DNA of 64,000 bases from Paenibacillus sp. MBLB1832 (GCF_032271945.1 NZ_CP130319.1:265001-329000), one strand, 5' to 3'. Shown: positions 52,978-62,876, numbered from the stretch's first letter. Numbers and translations: made by a program. The notes: generated by a model from the letters alone, not told the origin.

Positions 52978-54324
52978 TTGAATAAAACAATACAGGCTGA
53001 TGTTGTGGTGACGGGAGGCGGACCCGCTGGCATTTGCGCAGCTATTGCTGCGGGGCGTCAGGGCGTCAAGACCATTTTAATAGAAAGATACGGGTTTCTG
53101 GGGGGTATGTCGACGGCGGCATCCGTGTATCCGTGGATGACATTTCATACGGATTCAGGCGAGCAGGCTATTAAAGGAATCGCTCAGGAGATCATAGACC
53201 GATTGATAGTCATGAATGGCTCCCCAGGTCATCAGCGCTGTACGGTAGGATTCGTTCACACCGTTACGCCATATTCGCCAGAAGTGTTTCAAGTGCTTGC
53301 TATGGATATGTTGAGGGAGGCAGGTGTGAAAATCGTGCTGCACAGCTTTGTGGATCGCGTCCAGGTAGAGGACGGGAACATCACGTCAGTGGAAATAACA
53401 ACCAAGTCAGGACGGTATACCATTGCGGGTCGTGTCTTCGTCGATACGTCAGGGGATGGGGATGTAGCCTACTTATCTGGAGCGCCGACACTAAAGGGGC
53501 GAGAGGGAGACAAACGCACGCAGCCGATGACCATGAAGTTTCGGATGAGAGGCGTCGATTTAAGCAAAGTTCGCCAAGCTATGCTGGATAATCCTGATAA
53601 TTTCTACCGTAAAACGCCGATTGGAGCAATGAAGGAGGACGGCATCCCGTTAACGGGTGTGTCGGGCTTCTACAAGGAATGGAAACAGAGCGGTGTGCCC
53701 ATTAACCGTGATCAGGTTTTGTTTTTTACAGGTCCTGCCCCAGATGAGGTGCTGATTAATTGTACGCGAGTGCAGGGGCTCGACGGAACAGATGTGGAAG
53801 ATTTAACGCAAGCCGAGGAGGAGGGGAGGAAGCAGGTGCTTCTCATGGCTCGATTCCTTCAGACATCCGTCCCAGGATTCGAACAGGCATCCATTTCATC
53901 GGTAGGCGCACAAATCGGTATTCGTGAAACACGCCGTATCGACGGGCTCTACGCCTTGACGATGGATGACGTTGTTCAGGGGAGGAAGTTCGATGATGCC
54001 ATAGCGCGAAGCGGATACCCGGTTGATATCCACGACCCATCTGGAAAGGGCGTGACGGAAGCTGGGGTCGGGGGAGACGGCGCTTACGATATTCCGTACC
54101 GCTGTCTCGTAGCCAGAGACATTAACAACTTGCTGGCTGCAGGCCGCTGTATATCGACAACGCATGAAGCGTTGGCAACGACGCGGTTAACCCCAAGCTG
54201 CATGGCAACCGGTCAAGCCGCGGGGACCGCAGCAGCTCTGATCTGCATTAGCAGAGTTACTCCAGCTGATGTGGATGTTAAAGAGCTTCAGCGGCGATTA
54301 GTAGCTGCGGGAGTGGTGCTTTAG
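52978..54324 (+). CDS. FAD-dependent oxidoreductase
   Basis: A 448-residue flavoprotein of the FAD_oxidored type. The Rossmann motif VVVTGGGPAGICAAIAAGR at about residues 9-27 leads to ERYGFLGGMSTAASVYPW. VDTSGDGDVAYLSG and the C-terminal AGRCISTTHEALATTRLTPS complete the FAD site. The substrate is unknown; by context it oxidises the compound brought in by the importer, or its derivative. The start is TTG with GGAGAGG upstream. Last gene of the operon; a terminator follows. Confidence 0.88.
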   Translation: MNKTIQADVVVTGGGPAGICAAIAAGRQGVKTILIERYGFLGGMSTAASVYPWMTFHTDSGEQAIKGIAQEIIDRLIVMNGSPGHQRCTVGFVHTVTPYSPEVFQVLAMDMLREAGVKIVLHSFVDRVQVEDGNITSVEITTKSGRYTIAGRVFVDTSGDGDVAYLSGAPTLKGREGDKRTQPMTMKFRMRGVDLSKVRQAMLDNPDNFYRKTPIGAMKEDGIPLTGVSGFYKEWKQSGVPINRDQVLFFTGPAPDEVLINCTRVQGLDGTDVEDLTQAEEEGRKQVLLMARFLQTSVPGFEQASISSVGAQIGIRETRRIDGLYALTMDDVVQGRKFDDAIARSGYPVDIHDPSGKGVTEAGVGGDGAYDIPYRCLVARDINNLLAAGRCISTTHEALATTRLTPSCMATGQAAGTAAALICISRVTPADVDVKELQRRLVAAGVVL

Positions 54325-54371
54325 AGGTAGCGAGATCCGACTATGTCTATTAAGTAGAGTAGCATTTTAAG

Positions 54372-54417
54372 AGTACCGTCAGTTTCGTCCATCCAGAGAC
54401 GGGTCTGACGGTACTTT
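54372..54417 (+). terminator. Terminator of the YesMN-importer operon
   Basis: AGTACCGTCAG pairs exactly with CTGACGGTACT, with an inner CGTC/GACG stem; a short T-run follows. Confidence 0.75.
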
Positions 54418-54564
54418 AGCTTATAAAAAGTGACACAGACCTCATATTAAGCAGAGAATTCCTTAATTTCTGCTCATCCATGGCACCAAGATAAGATGCT
54501 GAATTTATCTCGTGGATTCACACCGCTCGCGATGTTGAATACAAGGATGTACAGGACAAATAAA

Positions 54565-54597
54565 GCCGCCCCTTAGTCATTTATGACTTTTGGGACG
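54565..54597 (-). terminator. Terminator of the VOC-family gene
   Basis: On the minus strand GCCGTCCC-loop-GGGGCGGC (one bulge) followed by TTTATTT, 12 bases after the stop at 54610. Confidence 0.65.
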
Positions 54598-54609
54598 GCC
54601 CTTGTTAAG

Positions 54610-55005
54610 CTATTTCGCGTTTACATCCGGCTGATGAACGCCAAAAACATTGCCTTCCGTGTCCATGTAGTACCCTTGCCATGCCATTCCAGGTAATGCA
54701 TGCTTCGGCAATGCGACTTTGCCGCCGAGATGAAGAATTTTGGCTTCCGTAGCATCGTAGTCGCCAACGCCCATTGTACAAGCGAAGCCATTCATGGCTT
54801 GGCCCGGTTGTGGAGGAGCGCCGTGGCGCTTCATCAAAGCCCCGTTAATACCCATCTGATCGGCATCGCCGGTCACAGCCCCAAAATAAGGCATGCCCGC
54901 GTAATCACTCCAATCCTCAAATGTCCATCCAAACACTTCGCCATAAAATTTCTTGGCACGCTCCATATCGTCGACATGAATCTCAAAATGAACTACTCTT
55001 CCCAT
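54610..55005 (-). CDS. VOC-family (glyoxalase/bleomycin-resistance fold) protein
   Basis: A 131-residue protein with paired beta-alpha-beta-beta-beta modules. It starts VHFEIHVDDMERAKKFYGEV, typical of the fold with a metal-ligand His at the start of the first module, and ends with YYMDTEGNVFGVHQPD. Members include metal-dependent lyases, dioxygenases and drug-binding proteins; this subgroup is usually uncharacterised. AGGAGG lies before the ATG. A single gene with its own terminator. Confidence 0.88.
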   Translation of the reverse strand: MGRVVHFEIHVDDMERAKKFYGEVFGWTFEDWSDYAGMPYFGAVTGDADQMGINGALMKRHGAPPQPGQAMNGFACTMGVGDYDATEAKILHLGGKVALPKHALPGMAWQGYYMDTEGNVFGVHQPDVNAK

Positions 55006-55173
55006 GATTTCCTCCTATGGATTGACCTCGTTACTTCTTTCTTTATCAGGGTTTCCTTTCCTCCTTGAAATACTCCCTGATAGGAGAAATTAACTAAGTT
55101 TTATTGAATTCTCCGCTCCAAATTGATTTTGTACTTCGCGATTCCGATTTGTTCTTGAATGCTGAGCGATAAC
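55006..55173. other. Intergenic stretch without a recognisable gene
   Basis: Between the VOC gene and the decayed fragment I see no intact ORF, RNA gene or clear promoter. With the next entry and the cysA terminator, this makes a gene-poor gap of about 410 bases. Confidence 0.5.
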
Positions 55174-55389
55174 TCATGAGCTTGTTGGAATCAGTTTGAT
55201 GACTTCTTGCATATTCACGAAAATGAGGTTCCACCCTTGATCGTACATGGCGTAGCTTTGCTCTTGAATACTGAATGTGCCGGACGTGATCATCAGAGTT
55301 CCCCTCTGTGTGCCCGATTGGTGATCTAGGTGTCTGTGGGGGGATAGGGAAGTATGCCTACACGCCCACACTTCCATAACAAAAACCAC
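55174..55389 (-). pseudogene. Decayed fragment, possibly Mrr-like restriction-endonuclease domain
   Basis: A 71-residue minus-strand ORF whose C-terminal half (GTLMITSGTFSIQEQSYAMY, then WNLIFVNMQEVIKLI) resembles the end of an Mrr-type domain, where a TTS-x-F motif is followed by a strand and EL-x-x-LI. There is no Shine-Dalgarno, the upstream half is unconvincing, and after the stop a shifted frame continues for about 27 codons. It is most likely a gene remnant; the domain guess is weak. Confidence 0.3.
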
Positions 55390-55410
55390 AACCGCAAAGG
55401 CTGTGGTTTT
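55381..55410 (-). terminator. Terminator of the sulfate-transport operon
   Basis: AAAACCACA pairs with TGTGGTTTT, with an inner short stem; it ends in a T-run on the minus strand, directly after cysA. Confidence 0.8.
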
Positions 55411-55417
55411 GCTTTCT

Positions 55418-56479
55418 TCAAACTACACTCACCGGTATCGGATCATGCTTATGCCCATTCTCGACAGCCGTCGTCCTGATGCCATCGAATGCGTAAACAC
55501 GATGGATGAGCACGTGAACGCTTGCGCCTGGATTCAGCGGTGGCTTCTCTAACGATCGGTATGCGATCAGCTTGAACGCGCCGACTTCTACTTCTACCTG
55601 CCAGCTCGTTCCGCGAAAGAAAAGATTTCGCACGACGCCTTCTTGGGACGCCGAGGGGTGGCTAAGCTCGCTCTTATTTCCGACCTCGACGAATTCGGGT
55701 CGGATCACGGCCTTGCTGCCGCTCGCCAATTGCTCGAAGCCTCGCAGTTGGTGGGCATCCGGAATTTCGCTTGATTCGCCAATAAAGCCCGCCACGAAAG
55801 GTGTTTGTGGGTTCTTGTAAATATCGATAGGCGCGCCCTTCTGCTCCAGTCGGCCCTGCGAAATGATCATGATCTCGTCAGCCACCTCGACGGCTTCCTC
55901 TTGATCGTGGGTAACGAATATGGTCGTGATACCGAGTTTATTAATGGTCTCGCGCAACCAGCTGCGCAGTTCCTTGCGTACTTTGGCGTCAATGGCCGCG
56001 AATGGCTCATCGAGAAGCAGCAGTCCAGGACTCGGAGCCAATGCCCGAGCGAAGGCCACACGCTGTCGCTGTCCGCCAGACAGCTGATGCGGGAGTCTTT
56101 TTTCCAGCCCAGTGAGCCCAGTCAGCGCAATGAGCTCGTGTACGCGAGCCTGAATCTCCGCCTTTTTCTTCTTCTGAACATTCAGTCCGAATGCGATGTT
56201 ATCGAACACGTTCATGTGCCTGAAAAGCGCATAGTTCTGAAAAACAAAACCAAGATTCCGCTCCTGCGGCGGTAGGTTGTTAACCCGCTGTCCGTCAAAC
56301 AAAATATGTCCGCTAGTTGGCTCTTCCAGGCCTGCCAGCATGCGTAAAATGGTTGTTTTGCCGCCGCCGCTCGGCCCTAGGAAGCCAATCAGTTGGCCCT
56401 GCTGCACGCTAAACGACACATTGTCGGCAGCCTGAAAGCCACCGAATTGTTTAGAAAGCTGTCTAACTTCGATCTGCAT
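55418..56479 (-). CDS. cysA: Sulfate/thiosulfate ABC importer ATPase
   Basis: A 353-residue ATPase. Walker A GPSGGGKTT, signature [15 protein letters not shown], Walker B LLLDEPFAAID and switch VTHDQEEAVE are present, with a C-terminal TOBE region. The sulfate assignment rests on the sbp-cysT-cysW-cysA order. It follows cysW by 13 bases. Confidence 0.96.
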   Translation of the reverse strand: MQIEVRQLSKQFGGFQAADNVSFSVQQGQLIGFLGPSGGGKTTILRMLAGLEEPTSGHILFDGQRVNNLPPQERNLGFVFQNYALFRHMNVFDNIAFGLNVQKKKKAEIQARVHELIALTGLTGLEKRLPHQLSGGQRQRVAFARALAPSPGLLLLDEPFAAIDAKVRKELRSWLRETINKLGITTIFVTHDQEEAVEVADEIMIISQGRLEQKGAPIDIYKNPQTPFVAGFIGESSEIPDAHQLRGFEQLASGSKAVIRPEFVEVGNKSELSHPSASQEGVVRNLFFRGTSWQVEVEVGAFKLIAYRSLEKPPLNPGASVHVLIHRVYAFDGIRTTAVENGHKHDPIPVSVV

Positions 56480-56492
56480 GTTCCTTCCCCCG

Positions 56493-57362
56493 TTATGTCT
56501 CCGATTTTGCCTGTTTCCACTCCAGGAATCGTTTGGCCAGCAGTGTGATCAGCGCAAGTCCGACCAATAATGTTGAAAAAGCGAACGCTGCCGAATATTT
56601 GTATTCCTGATACAAAATCTGAATGTGAAGCGGAATCGTGTTCGTTTCCCCGCGGATATGCCCAGAAACGACCGATACCGCACCAAATTCACCCATGGCC
56701 CGCGCGTTGCACAGGATGATGCCGTACAGCAATCCCCATTTGATATTGGGCAGCGTCACTTTCAGGAAGATATACCAGCCCTTAGCGCCGAGTGTTGTCG
56801 CTGCTTCTTCCTCCTGCACTCCCTGTGTCTGCATGACGGGGATCAACTCCCTGGCAACGAACGGGAAGGTGACGAAAGCAGTAGCCAAAACGATACCTGG
56901 CAACGCAAAAATAATCTGGATATCATGCGTGTTTAACCACGGCCCAAGCCAGCCTCTGGCTCCGAATAGCAGCACAAAAACGAGGCCTGCAATAACGGGT
57001 GAAATCGCGAAGGGGAGATCGATCAGCGTAATCAGCACGTTCTTGCCCTTGAATTTAAATTTAGCAATGGCCCATGCGGCGCACACGCCAAAAATGATAT
57101 TCAAAGGCACAGCAATCGCCGCCGTTTTGAGAGTTAGGAGAATGGCATGCCTCGCCGCTTCATCATCGAAGGCGGAGAGGTAGACCGCAAGGCCTTTTTT
57201 AAATGCCTGCACAAAAACAGTAATTAACGGAAGTACCAACAGCAGCGTTAAGTACAGAAGTGCTATGCCAATTAGCGTCCATTTCACCCAAGGGGATTCG
57301 GTCACATGCTTCGGACAAGCTGTACGACTTTTTGTTTGGCTATTCGTTGCAATCCCCGCCAT
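56493..57362 (-). CDS. cysW: Sulfate ABC permease CysW
   Basis: A 289-residue permease with six TM segments; the EAA-type loop is [19 protein letters not shown], and [19 protein letters not shown] is typical for CysW. I chose ATG 57362 (MAGIATNSQ), because AAAGGGGG lies 10 bases upstream; the GTG at 57383 overlaps that site. Order and 12-base spacing to cysT support one operon. Confidence 0.94.
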   Translation of the reverse strand: MAGIATNSQTKSRTACPKHVTESPWVKWTLIGIALLYLTLLLVLPLITVFVQAFKKGLAVYLSAFDDEAARHAILLTLKTAAIAVPLNIIFGVCAAWAIAKFKFKGKNVLITLIDLPFAISPVIAGLVFVLLFGARGWLGPWLNTHDIQIIFALPGIVLATAFVTFPFVARELIPVMQTQGVQEEEAATTLGAKGWYIFLKVTLPNIKWGLLYGIILCNARAMGEFGAVSVVSGHIRGETNTIPLHIQILYQEYKYSAAFAFSTLLVGLALITLLAKRFLEWKQAKSET

Positions 57363-57395
57363 GTTGCGGTTTCCCCCTTTCACTTAGGGTCCCGA

Positions 57396-58232
57396 TTAGT
57401 TCGAGATGACTTTACGGTTTGCGAACCACTGCACGAAGTTAATGAGCAGCAGCAGCACGAACGATACGACCAGCATCACGACGGCAATGGCCGTTGCACC
57501 GGTGTAATCGTATTGTTCGAGCTTCGTCATAATGAGCAGCGGTGTAATCTCGGTGAACATTGGGATGTTACCAGCGATGAATACGACGGAGCCGTATTCG
57601 CCGATTGCTCGGGCAAACGCCAGAGCGAAACCAGTCAAGAGGGCTGGGAGCAGCTCTGGCAAGATCACCTTCCAGAACGTGCGAAGCCGTCCAGCTCCGA
57701 GCGTTGCCGCCGCCTCCTCCGTATCGGCAGAGAGTTCTTCAATGACAGGCTGCACCGTCCGTACGACGAACGGCAGCCCGATAAATGTGAGCGCGATAAT
57801 GATGCCCAGCGGTGTGAACGCAATTTTGATGCCATACGGCTCCAGGAGGGAGCCGATCCAGCCTTTGGTGGAATACAGGCTGGTTAAAGCGATGCCTGCC
57901 ACGGCCGTCGGAAGAGCGAAGGGCATATCGACCAGCGCATCCAGAATGCGACTGCCTGGAAAACGGTATCGCACGAGCACCCAGGCTACGATGAAACCGA
58001 AGACGGCGTTAATCAGCGCCCCGATGAGTGAAGCGCCGAATGTCAGTTTATACGAAGCAACCACCTGCGGGTCAGTAATAACTGCCCAGAAGCGATCCCA
58101 GGGCATCGTCGTTGTCTTCAAGATGAGCGCGGATAGTGGTATCAGCACAATAAGGCTCAAGTACAGCAGGGTAAAGCCCATGGTGACGCCGAATCCGGGG
58201 AGTATGCTTTTATCTTTCCAACGTTTTCGCAT
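57396..58232 (-). CDS. cysT: Sulfate ABC permease CysT (CysU)
   Basis: A 278-residue permease with six TM segments, [20 protein letters not shown] as coupling loop and [16 protein letters not shown], the CysT hallmark. It lies between the binding protein and cysW. Confidence 0.94.
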   Translation of the reverse strand: MRKRWKDKSILPGFGVTMGFTLLYLSLIVLIPLSALILKTTTMPWDRFWAVITDPQVVASYKLTFGASLIGALINAVFGFIVAWVLVRYRFPGSRILDALVDMPFALPTAVAGIALTSLYSTKGWIGSLLEPYGIKIAFTPLGIIIALTFIGLPFVVRTVQPVIEELSADTEEAAATLGAGRLRTFWKVILPELLPALLTGFALAFARAIGEYGSVVFIAGNIPMFTEITPLLIMTKLEQYDYTGATAIAVVMLVVSFVLLLLINFVQWFANRKVISN

Positions 58233-58249
58233 AATGAGGTTAACCCCTT

Positions 58250-59368
58250 TTATTTAGCTGCTGGTTTGTAAATCTGATCGAAGATGCCTCCATCGTTGAA
58301 ATGAGCCGATTGTACTTTCGCCCAACCGCCGTATGGCGCGTCATTGATCGTCACGAGTTTAAGTTTCGGAAATTTGGACTCGTATTTTTTCGCAATCGCC
58401 TCAGAAGTCGGACGGTAGAAGTTTTCTGCGGCAATCGTTTGGCCTTCATCGCTGTACAAATAATCAAGATACGCTTTGGCAACTTCCTGTGTGCCTCTGC
58501 TGTCTGCAACTTTATCTACAACTGCTACTGGCGGCTCAGCAAGGACGGAGACGGACGGATAGACGATTTCATACTTGTTCGGTTCCGATTTCACGGATAG
58601 CAAAGCTTCGTTCTCCCAAGCGATCAGCACATCGCCAATACCTTGCTCAACAAATGTTGTCGTTGAGTCGCGTGCGCCAGTGCCAAGCACCTTGACGTTC
58701 TTGTAAATATTGCCGACAAACGCCTTCGTTTGCGCTTCATCGTTGCCTTTGCCCAGCGAGTACGCCCAAGCTGCGACGTAGTTCCAACGCGCGCCGCCCG
58801 ACGTTTTCGGATTTGGCGTAATAACCTCAATGCCTGGTTTGATCAAATCATCCCAGTCTTTGATGCCTTTAGGATTGCCCTTGCGTACGAGGAGCACGAT
58901 CGTTGATGTGTACGGTGCACTGTTGAGTTTGAACTCCTGCTGCCAGCCTGGCTGGATCAGGCCTTCCTTCTCCAATGGATCGATATCTGCGGACAGCGCC
59001 AGTGTTACCACATCGGCCTTGATCCCGTCGATGACGGATCGCGCCTGCTTGCCGGAACCGCCATGAGATTGCTTGATCGTTACTTTGTTGCCTGTCTTCT
59101 CTTCATACTGCTTAGCGAACGCTTTGTTGTACGCTTCATATAACTCCCGCGTCGGGTCATACGATACGTTGAGCAACTCGTAGGATTTGCCTCCTGCTGG
59201 TTTGGTGCTGGCCGCAGCAGTTGCTGCATTTGTGGCTGCTGCCGTGGCAGCAGGCTGTGTCGTTGTTTCCTTACCCCCGCAAGCGACTGTACCTGCAATG
59301 AGTGCAGACAGCACGAATAATGATGACGTTCGTTTTACAAGCGGTTTCCAAGCAATTGTGTTCCCCAT
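58250..59368 (-). CDS. Sulfate-binding lipoprotein
   Basis: A 372-residue binding protein. The lipoprotein signal ends IAGTVACGG, then an alanine/threonine linker of about 25 residues. Family motifs of sulfate-binding proteins are [45 protein letters not shown] and [14 protein letters not shown]. It is anchored on the outer membrane face and feeds CysTWA. First gene of the operon, with a promoter and a possible CymR site upstream. Confidence 0.95.
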   Translation of the reverse strand: MGNTIAWKPLVKRTSSLFVLSALIAGTVACGGKETTTQPAATAAATNAATAAASTKPAGGKSYELLNVSYDPTRELYEAYNKAFAKQYEEKTGNKVTIKQSHGGSGKQARSVIDGIKADVVTLALSADIDPLEKEGLIQPGWQQEFKLNSAPYTSTIVLLVRKGNPKGIKDWDDLIKPGIEVITPNPKTSGGARWNYVAAWAYSLGKGNDEAQTKAFVGNIYKNVKVLGTGARDSTTTFVEQGIGDVLIAWENEALLSVKSEPNKYEIVYPSVSVLAEPPVAVVDKVADSRGTQEVAKAYLDYLYSDEGQTIAAENFYRPTSEAIAKKYESKFPKLKLVTINDAPYGGWAKVQSAHFNDGGIFDQIYKPAAK

Positions 59369-59423
59369 GAATAATGACCCCTCTCTTACTGCTTAAATGT
59401 TTTGGCTAAACCAATAACTTAAC

Positions 59424-59439
59424 AATTCCGATGTGTTTA
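59424..59439 (-). promoter_or_regulatory. Candidate CymR box upstream of the sulfate operon
   Basis: On the minus strand the sequence reads TAAACACATCGGAATT; ATCGGAATT fits the conserved ATMGGAATT core reported for Bacillus CymR sites, and TAAA lies just before it. It is downstream of the -10 (59461-59466), where a repressor would block transcription when cysteine is plentiful. Confidence 0.5.
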
Positions 59440-59460
59440 CTTGGTGTTATTTTGAAATCA

Positions 59461-59489
59461 ATTTAACATTGAAAGGAAAGTTCTGTCAA
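59461..59489 (-). promoter_or_regulatory. Sigma-A promoter of the sulfate operon
   Basis: Minus strand TTGACA (59489-59484), 17 bases, TTAAAT (59466-59461), about 93 bases before the binding-protein ATG. Confidence 0.75.
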
Positions 59490-59572
59490 CAGAAATTTTA
59501 GACGGCCTTCCTTAAGGGATTTAGGTGCAAATCGACAAAGTCCGGCAAACATTTCTTCATATTTGACATTTG

Positions 59573-59601
59573 TTGACATGGTAAATCCTTCATGCTACAA
59601 T
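59573..59601 (+). promoter_or_regulatory. Strong sigma-A promoter of the EAL-chemoreceptor unit
   Basis: TTGACA at 59573-59578, 17 bases, TACAAT at 59596-59601. It is divergent from the sulfate promoter. Confidence 0.85.
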
Positions 59602-59660
59602 CCAAAACTAAGTAAACTTATCGGATTTATTATATTTAATTTTCGAGAGTAGAATAGAAG

Positions 59661-60479
59661 GTGATTCTTATTGTCAACGTACCCATTTCATTTTCTTCTT
59701 TAAAAAAGGATTTGGGGAGAGCCATTGAAACTGATCAATTGAGTCTCTACTATCAGCCGCAAATCGACATGAAGCATCGGTATATCGTAGGTATTGAAGG
59801 ACTTGTCCGCTGGAATCATCCGAATTATGGTTTAATACCGCCATCATCCTTTATTCCAATGGCCGAAGAGAACGGACTTATCGTACAACTTGGTTTATGG
59901 GTCATGCGGGAAGGGTGTAGGGCGAACCATCGCTTTGCCGCGCGTGGGCTTCCGCCGCTGTTTATTTCCATCAATATATCGCCTAATCAATTGAACAGCC
60001 CGGCTTTTCTGGAAGACTTGTACCGTGTCATCCAAGAGACTGGAGTCGATCCCCAATTTCTCGAACTAGAAATCACGGAATCTATGGAGCTTGAGCGCGT
60101 TGATCAAGTAAGCCGGAAGCTTCGTGAGGTCCGTAATTTGGGAATTAGAATAGCCATTGACGATTTTGGTGCTGGATTAAGCAATTATCATCGTATGCAC
60201 CAATTACCTATCGATCGGTTGAAGCTGGACAGGTCGTTAATACGAAACATTCACACAGATGATAATCAGCGCTTCATCGTTTCGGCCATTATTCTCCTTG
60301 CGAATCGACGGGGCATTGATGTCATCGCCGAAGGTGTCGAACACGCCGAACAGGAAAAGGTTCTGCTGGAACTGGGGTGCAGCGTTGCACAAGGGTTTTA
60401 TTACGGGCAGCCGATGACATGCTCACAATGGGAACAATATTATTCTCATCATCTAGGTTTAAACTTGTTTGTCATTTAA
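59661..60479 (+). CDS. Stand-alone EAL-domain cyclic-di-GMP phosphodiesterase
   Basis: A 272-residue protein that is nearly all EAL domain. The metal and catalytic set is retained: Glu46 in EGLVRW, Asn in ISINISPNQ, Glu in LELEITES, Asp-Asp in AIDDFGAGLSN, Lys in RLKLDRSL, Glu in IAEGVEH and Gln in AQGFYYGQP. It should hydrolyse c-di-GMP. There is no GGDEF, PAS or membrane segment. The start is uncertain: GTG 59661 lies inside the only ribosome site (AGAAGGTG), while TTG 59671, better placed, is in another frame that stops after 10 codons, so a small frameshift at the N-terminus is possible. The chemoreceptor follows after 25 bases. Confidence 0.88.
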   Translation: MILIVNVPISFSSLKKDLGRAIETDQLSLYYQPQIDMKHRYIVGIEGLVRWNHPNYGLIPPSSFIPMAEENGLIVQLGLWVMREGCRANHRFAARGLPPLFISINISPNQLNSPAFLEDLYRVIQETGVDPQFLELEITESMELERVDQVSRKLREVRNLGIRIAIDDFGAGLSNYHRMHQLPIDRLKLDRSLIRNIHTDDNQRFIVSAIILLANRRGIDVIAEGVEHAEQEKVLLELGCSVAQGFYYGQPMTCSQWEQYYSHHLGLNLFVI

Positions 60480-60504
60480 TTTGTGAAGGAGATGTTGAGG
60501 TACG

Positions 60505-62646
60505 ATGGAACGATTTATTATTCTCATTCGATGGTGGAAGTCCATCGGATCGCGCGGCTTGAAGCCTGGGATCTTATTGCTAAATCGGCTTACTTTCTTG
60601 GGTAAGTTTGCGTTGATCGGCATTGTGGTGCTTGTGCCATTGCTCGTGTTGACGGGTCAGTCTGTTATTGACTCGCGCGTCTCGCTGTCTGCTGTTCACA
60701 AGCAGATGGATGGTTTGGAGGCCGTGCGTACAGTAGGCGATTTATTACGTACGCTGGAGCTGCATCGGACACTGCAGGAGAGTGCTCGGAATAATCCCTC
60801 GGATGTCGCGCGTTCGAAAGCTGCAGAAGCCAAAGCGGACATTGCGATTGAAATGCTTGGAATCTACGTGGCGAAGGAAGGTGAGGATCAATCTCTGCAG
60901 GAGGCGTGGCGCGACTTCGTCAGCCAGTGGGACCAATTAAAAACGAAAGGGCTTGAACTTAAACGTATTGAAAGCTTTGACGCACACACGGTATTATCCA
61001 ACCAGTTATCCAAGCTAATCGATCGGTTGGGAATGACGTCAGGCCTTCTATTGGATTCGCAACCAGAACTATTTCAAATCAAGGATGAGACCATTCGGCA
61101 ATTTCCCGAACTCTTACTTCACTTCGATAACTTTCAGCTCGATACGCTGATGGCCGTTACTTTATCAACATTTGGCGTAAATGATAAAAATAAAATTGCA
61201 GCGGGAGCAGAAACGGTTCAAACGGAATGGGCGGCCATTTTTCAAGCTTCTTCGGATACTGCCCAAGCAGTCGCACATCATGGTGTGAAAGCTGGAGACG
61301 AGCAAACGCAGGAAGCCGTTACACGGATGTTGGATGAAGTTAAGTCCAAAGTTATTATGCCGCTCAAAGCTTCACTGCAGGTACAAGATTGGCAAAAGTT
61401 ATCGGGCGAGGTGGCAGATCGCTTCTATGAGCAGTGGAGTGGGCGGATCGATTGGATCGATCAAAGTTTGCATAAGCGTGCTGCCAGCGAGAACAAGATA
61501 GCGATTTTGACTCAACTGATTTGTTTATTAGCGGTATTGGCATCCATCTATCTGTTTGTGGCGCTGTATCGTTCGATTACTCGTGCAGTTCTCGATATGG
61601 AGAAGGCCGCTCTGCAACTTGCTGACGGCGATTTGACAGTACGCTTTCAAATTAGTACGAAGGACGAGTTCCGAGTCGTTGCGAATAGCTTTAACCATAT
61701 TTGCGAATCGTTCCAATCCGTGCTGCTTGAAGTAAGTCAATCCTCTAATCAGCTGGCTGCTTCTTCGCAGCAGCTATCGGCAAGCGCAGAGCAGAGCTCC
61801 AAGGCAACCGAGCATATTGCGGGGATTACCGAGCGGATGGCGGATGGGGCTAATCAGCAGGTTTACAAGGTAGAGGAAAGCGTTCAAACCATCCATGAAG
61901 TATCGGCAAAAATTCAGCAAATTGCAGTGAACGCACAATCTGCTCAGGTGACGACAACAACGGCCTCTGAGAAATCTTCGGAAGGCGGACGTGCAATTCA
62001 AACCGCTATAGGCCAGATGAGCTCCATTAGCAGTTCTGTGGATGGACTTGCGCAAGTAATTGCCCAACTCGCCGTTACTTCCAAAGAGATTAGCCAAATT
62101 ACGGAAGCCATCACAGAAATATCTCAGCAAACCAATCTGCTCTCGCTTAATGCAGCAATTGAAGCGGCTAGGGCAGGTGAACACGGACGCGGATTTGCTG
62201 TAGTAGCCGATGAAGTAAAGAAGCTTGCTGGACAATCCGCCCAGTCGACAGAAAAAATCGAGGGTCTAATCCGTACCATTCTGGCTGAGATCGATAAGGT
62301 TCAGGCATCTACGCAATCGGCCGTTAAGGAAGTCAATCTGGGCATGGAAGTCGTTCATACGGCAGGTCATTTATTTTCTGAGATCGAACAATCTGTCGAT
62401 GAGGTAAATAGCCAAGTACGGCAGGTTTCGGCAGCAACGCTTCAAATTTCAGCTGGAACCACGCAAGTTGTTCAAGCGATTGAAGGCATCGCCAGTGTGG
62501 CTCAGGCAGCAGCATCTGGAACTCAGAACGTATCTGCGGCTGCAGAAGAGCAGTTGGCTTCTATGCAAGAGATTTCATCATCTTCTTCAGGCCTTACACA
62601 CATGGCAGATGAGTTGCTCGTTTTGGTGGACAGATTTAAGATGTAA
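60505..62646 (+). CDS. Methyl-accepting chemotaxis protein
   Basis: A 713-residue chemoreceptor. TM1 at about 34-55 ([17 protein letters not shown]), an all-helical extracellular sensor of about 270 residues without a recognisable Cache domain, TM2 near 330-352 ([20 protein letters not shown]), HAMP, then a long coiled coil with the signalling tip [22 protein letters not shown]-type motif (about 550-570). The EAL gene upstream is probably co-transcribed, suggesting a link between chemotaxis and c-di-GMP. A terminator follows. Confidence 0.95.
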   Translation: MERFIILIRWWKSIGSRGLKPGILLLNRLTFLGKFALIGIVVLVPLLVLTGQSVIDSRVSLSAVHKQMDGLEAVRTVGDLLRTLELHRTLQESARNNPSDVARSKAAEAKADIAIEMLGIYVAKEGEDQSLQEAWRDFVSQWDQLKTKGLELKRIESFDAHTVLSNQLSKLIDRLGMTSGLLLDSQPELFQIKDETIRQFPELLLHFDNFQLDTLMAVTLSTFGVNDKNKIAAGAETVQTEWAAIFQASSDTAQAVAHHGVKAGDEQTQEAVTRMLDEVKSKVIMPLKASLQVQDWQKLSGEVADRFYEQWSGRIDWIDQSLHKRAASENKIAILTQLICLLAVLASIYLFVALYRSITRAVLDMEKAALQLADGDLTVRFQISTKDEFRVVANSFNHICESFQSVLLEVSQSSNQLAASSQQLSASAEQSSKATEHIAGITERMADGANQQVYKVEESVQTIHEVSAKIQQIAVNAQSAQVTTTTASEKSSEGGRAIQTAIGQMSSISSSVDGLAQVIAQLAVTSKEISQITEAITEISQQTNLLSLNAAIEAARAGEHGRGFAVVADEVKKLAGQSAQSTEKIEGLIRTILAEIDKVQASTQSAVKEVNLGMEVVHTAGHLFSEIEQSVDEVNSQVRQVSAATLQISAGTTQVVQAIEGIASVAQAAASGTQNVSAAAEEQLASMQEISSSSSGLTHMADELLVLVDRFKM

Positions 62647-62682
62647 TTAGATTCACGACTACAAATTTGAACCATTGGAATG

Positions 62683-62721
62683 CCTTGGTGTTACTGCAAT
62701 TGCGGTGATGCCGAGGTTTTT
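62683..62721 (+). terminator. Terminator after the chemoreceptor gene
   Basis: CCTTGGTGTTAC pairs fully with GTGATGCCGAGG (several G-T pairs), then TTTTTA. Confidence 0.8.
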
Positions 62722-62744
62722 ATCTTCTAAAGTCATTTGAATCG

Positions 62745-62876
62745 ATGAAAAGTGAAAGAAACGTTGTCATTTATCAAAAGGAAAAGGAACATGAAGAAAA
62801 ATGTCGAATACTAGGCACATGGGACCAAGAAAGCGTTGTCAAACATATTAAAGCTGAAGGGAAATTGACAGGATGA
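62745..62876 (+). CDS. Small hypothetical ORF coupled to the next chemoreceptor
   Basis: A 43-codon ORF, MKSERNVVIYQKEKEHEEKC and on, ending KAEGKLTG. It is hydrophilic and rich in Lys and Glu. Its stop overlaps the ATG of the chemoreceptor at 62873 as ATGA. No clear Shine-Dalgarno lies before its ATG, and the open frame extends upstream to 62709 without a better start, so it may be a leader peptide, a true small protein or a gene remnant. No family recognised. Confidence 0.35.
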   Translation: MKSERNVVIYQKEKEHEEKCRILGTWDQESVVKHIKAEGKLTG

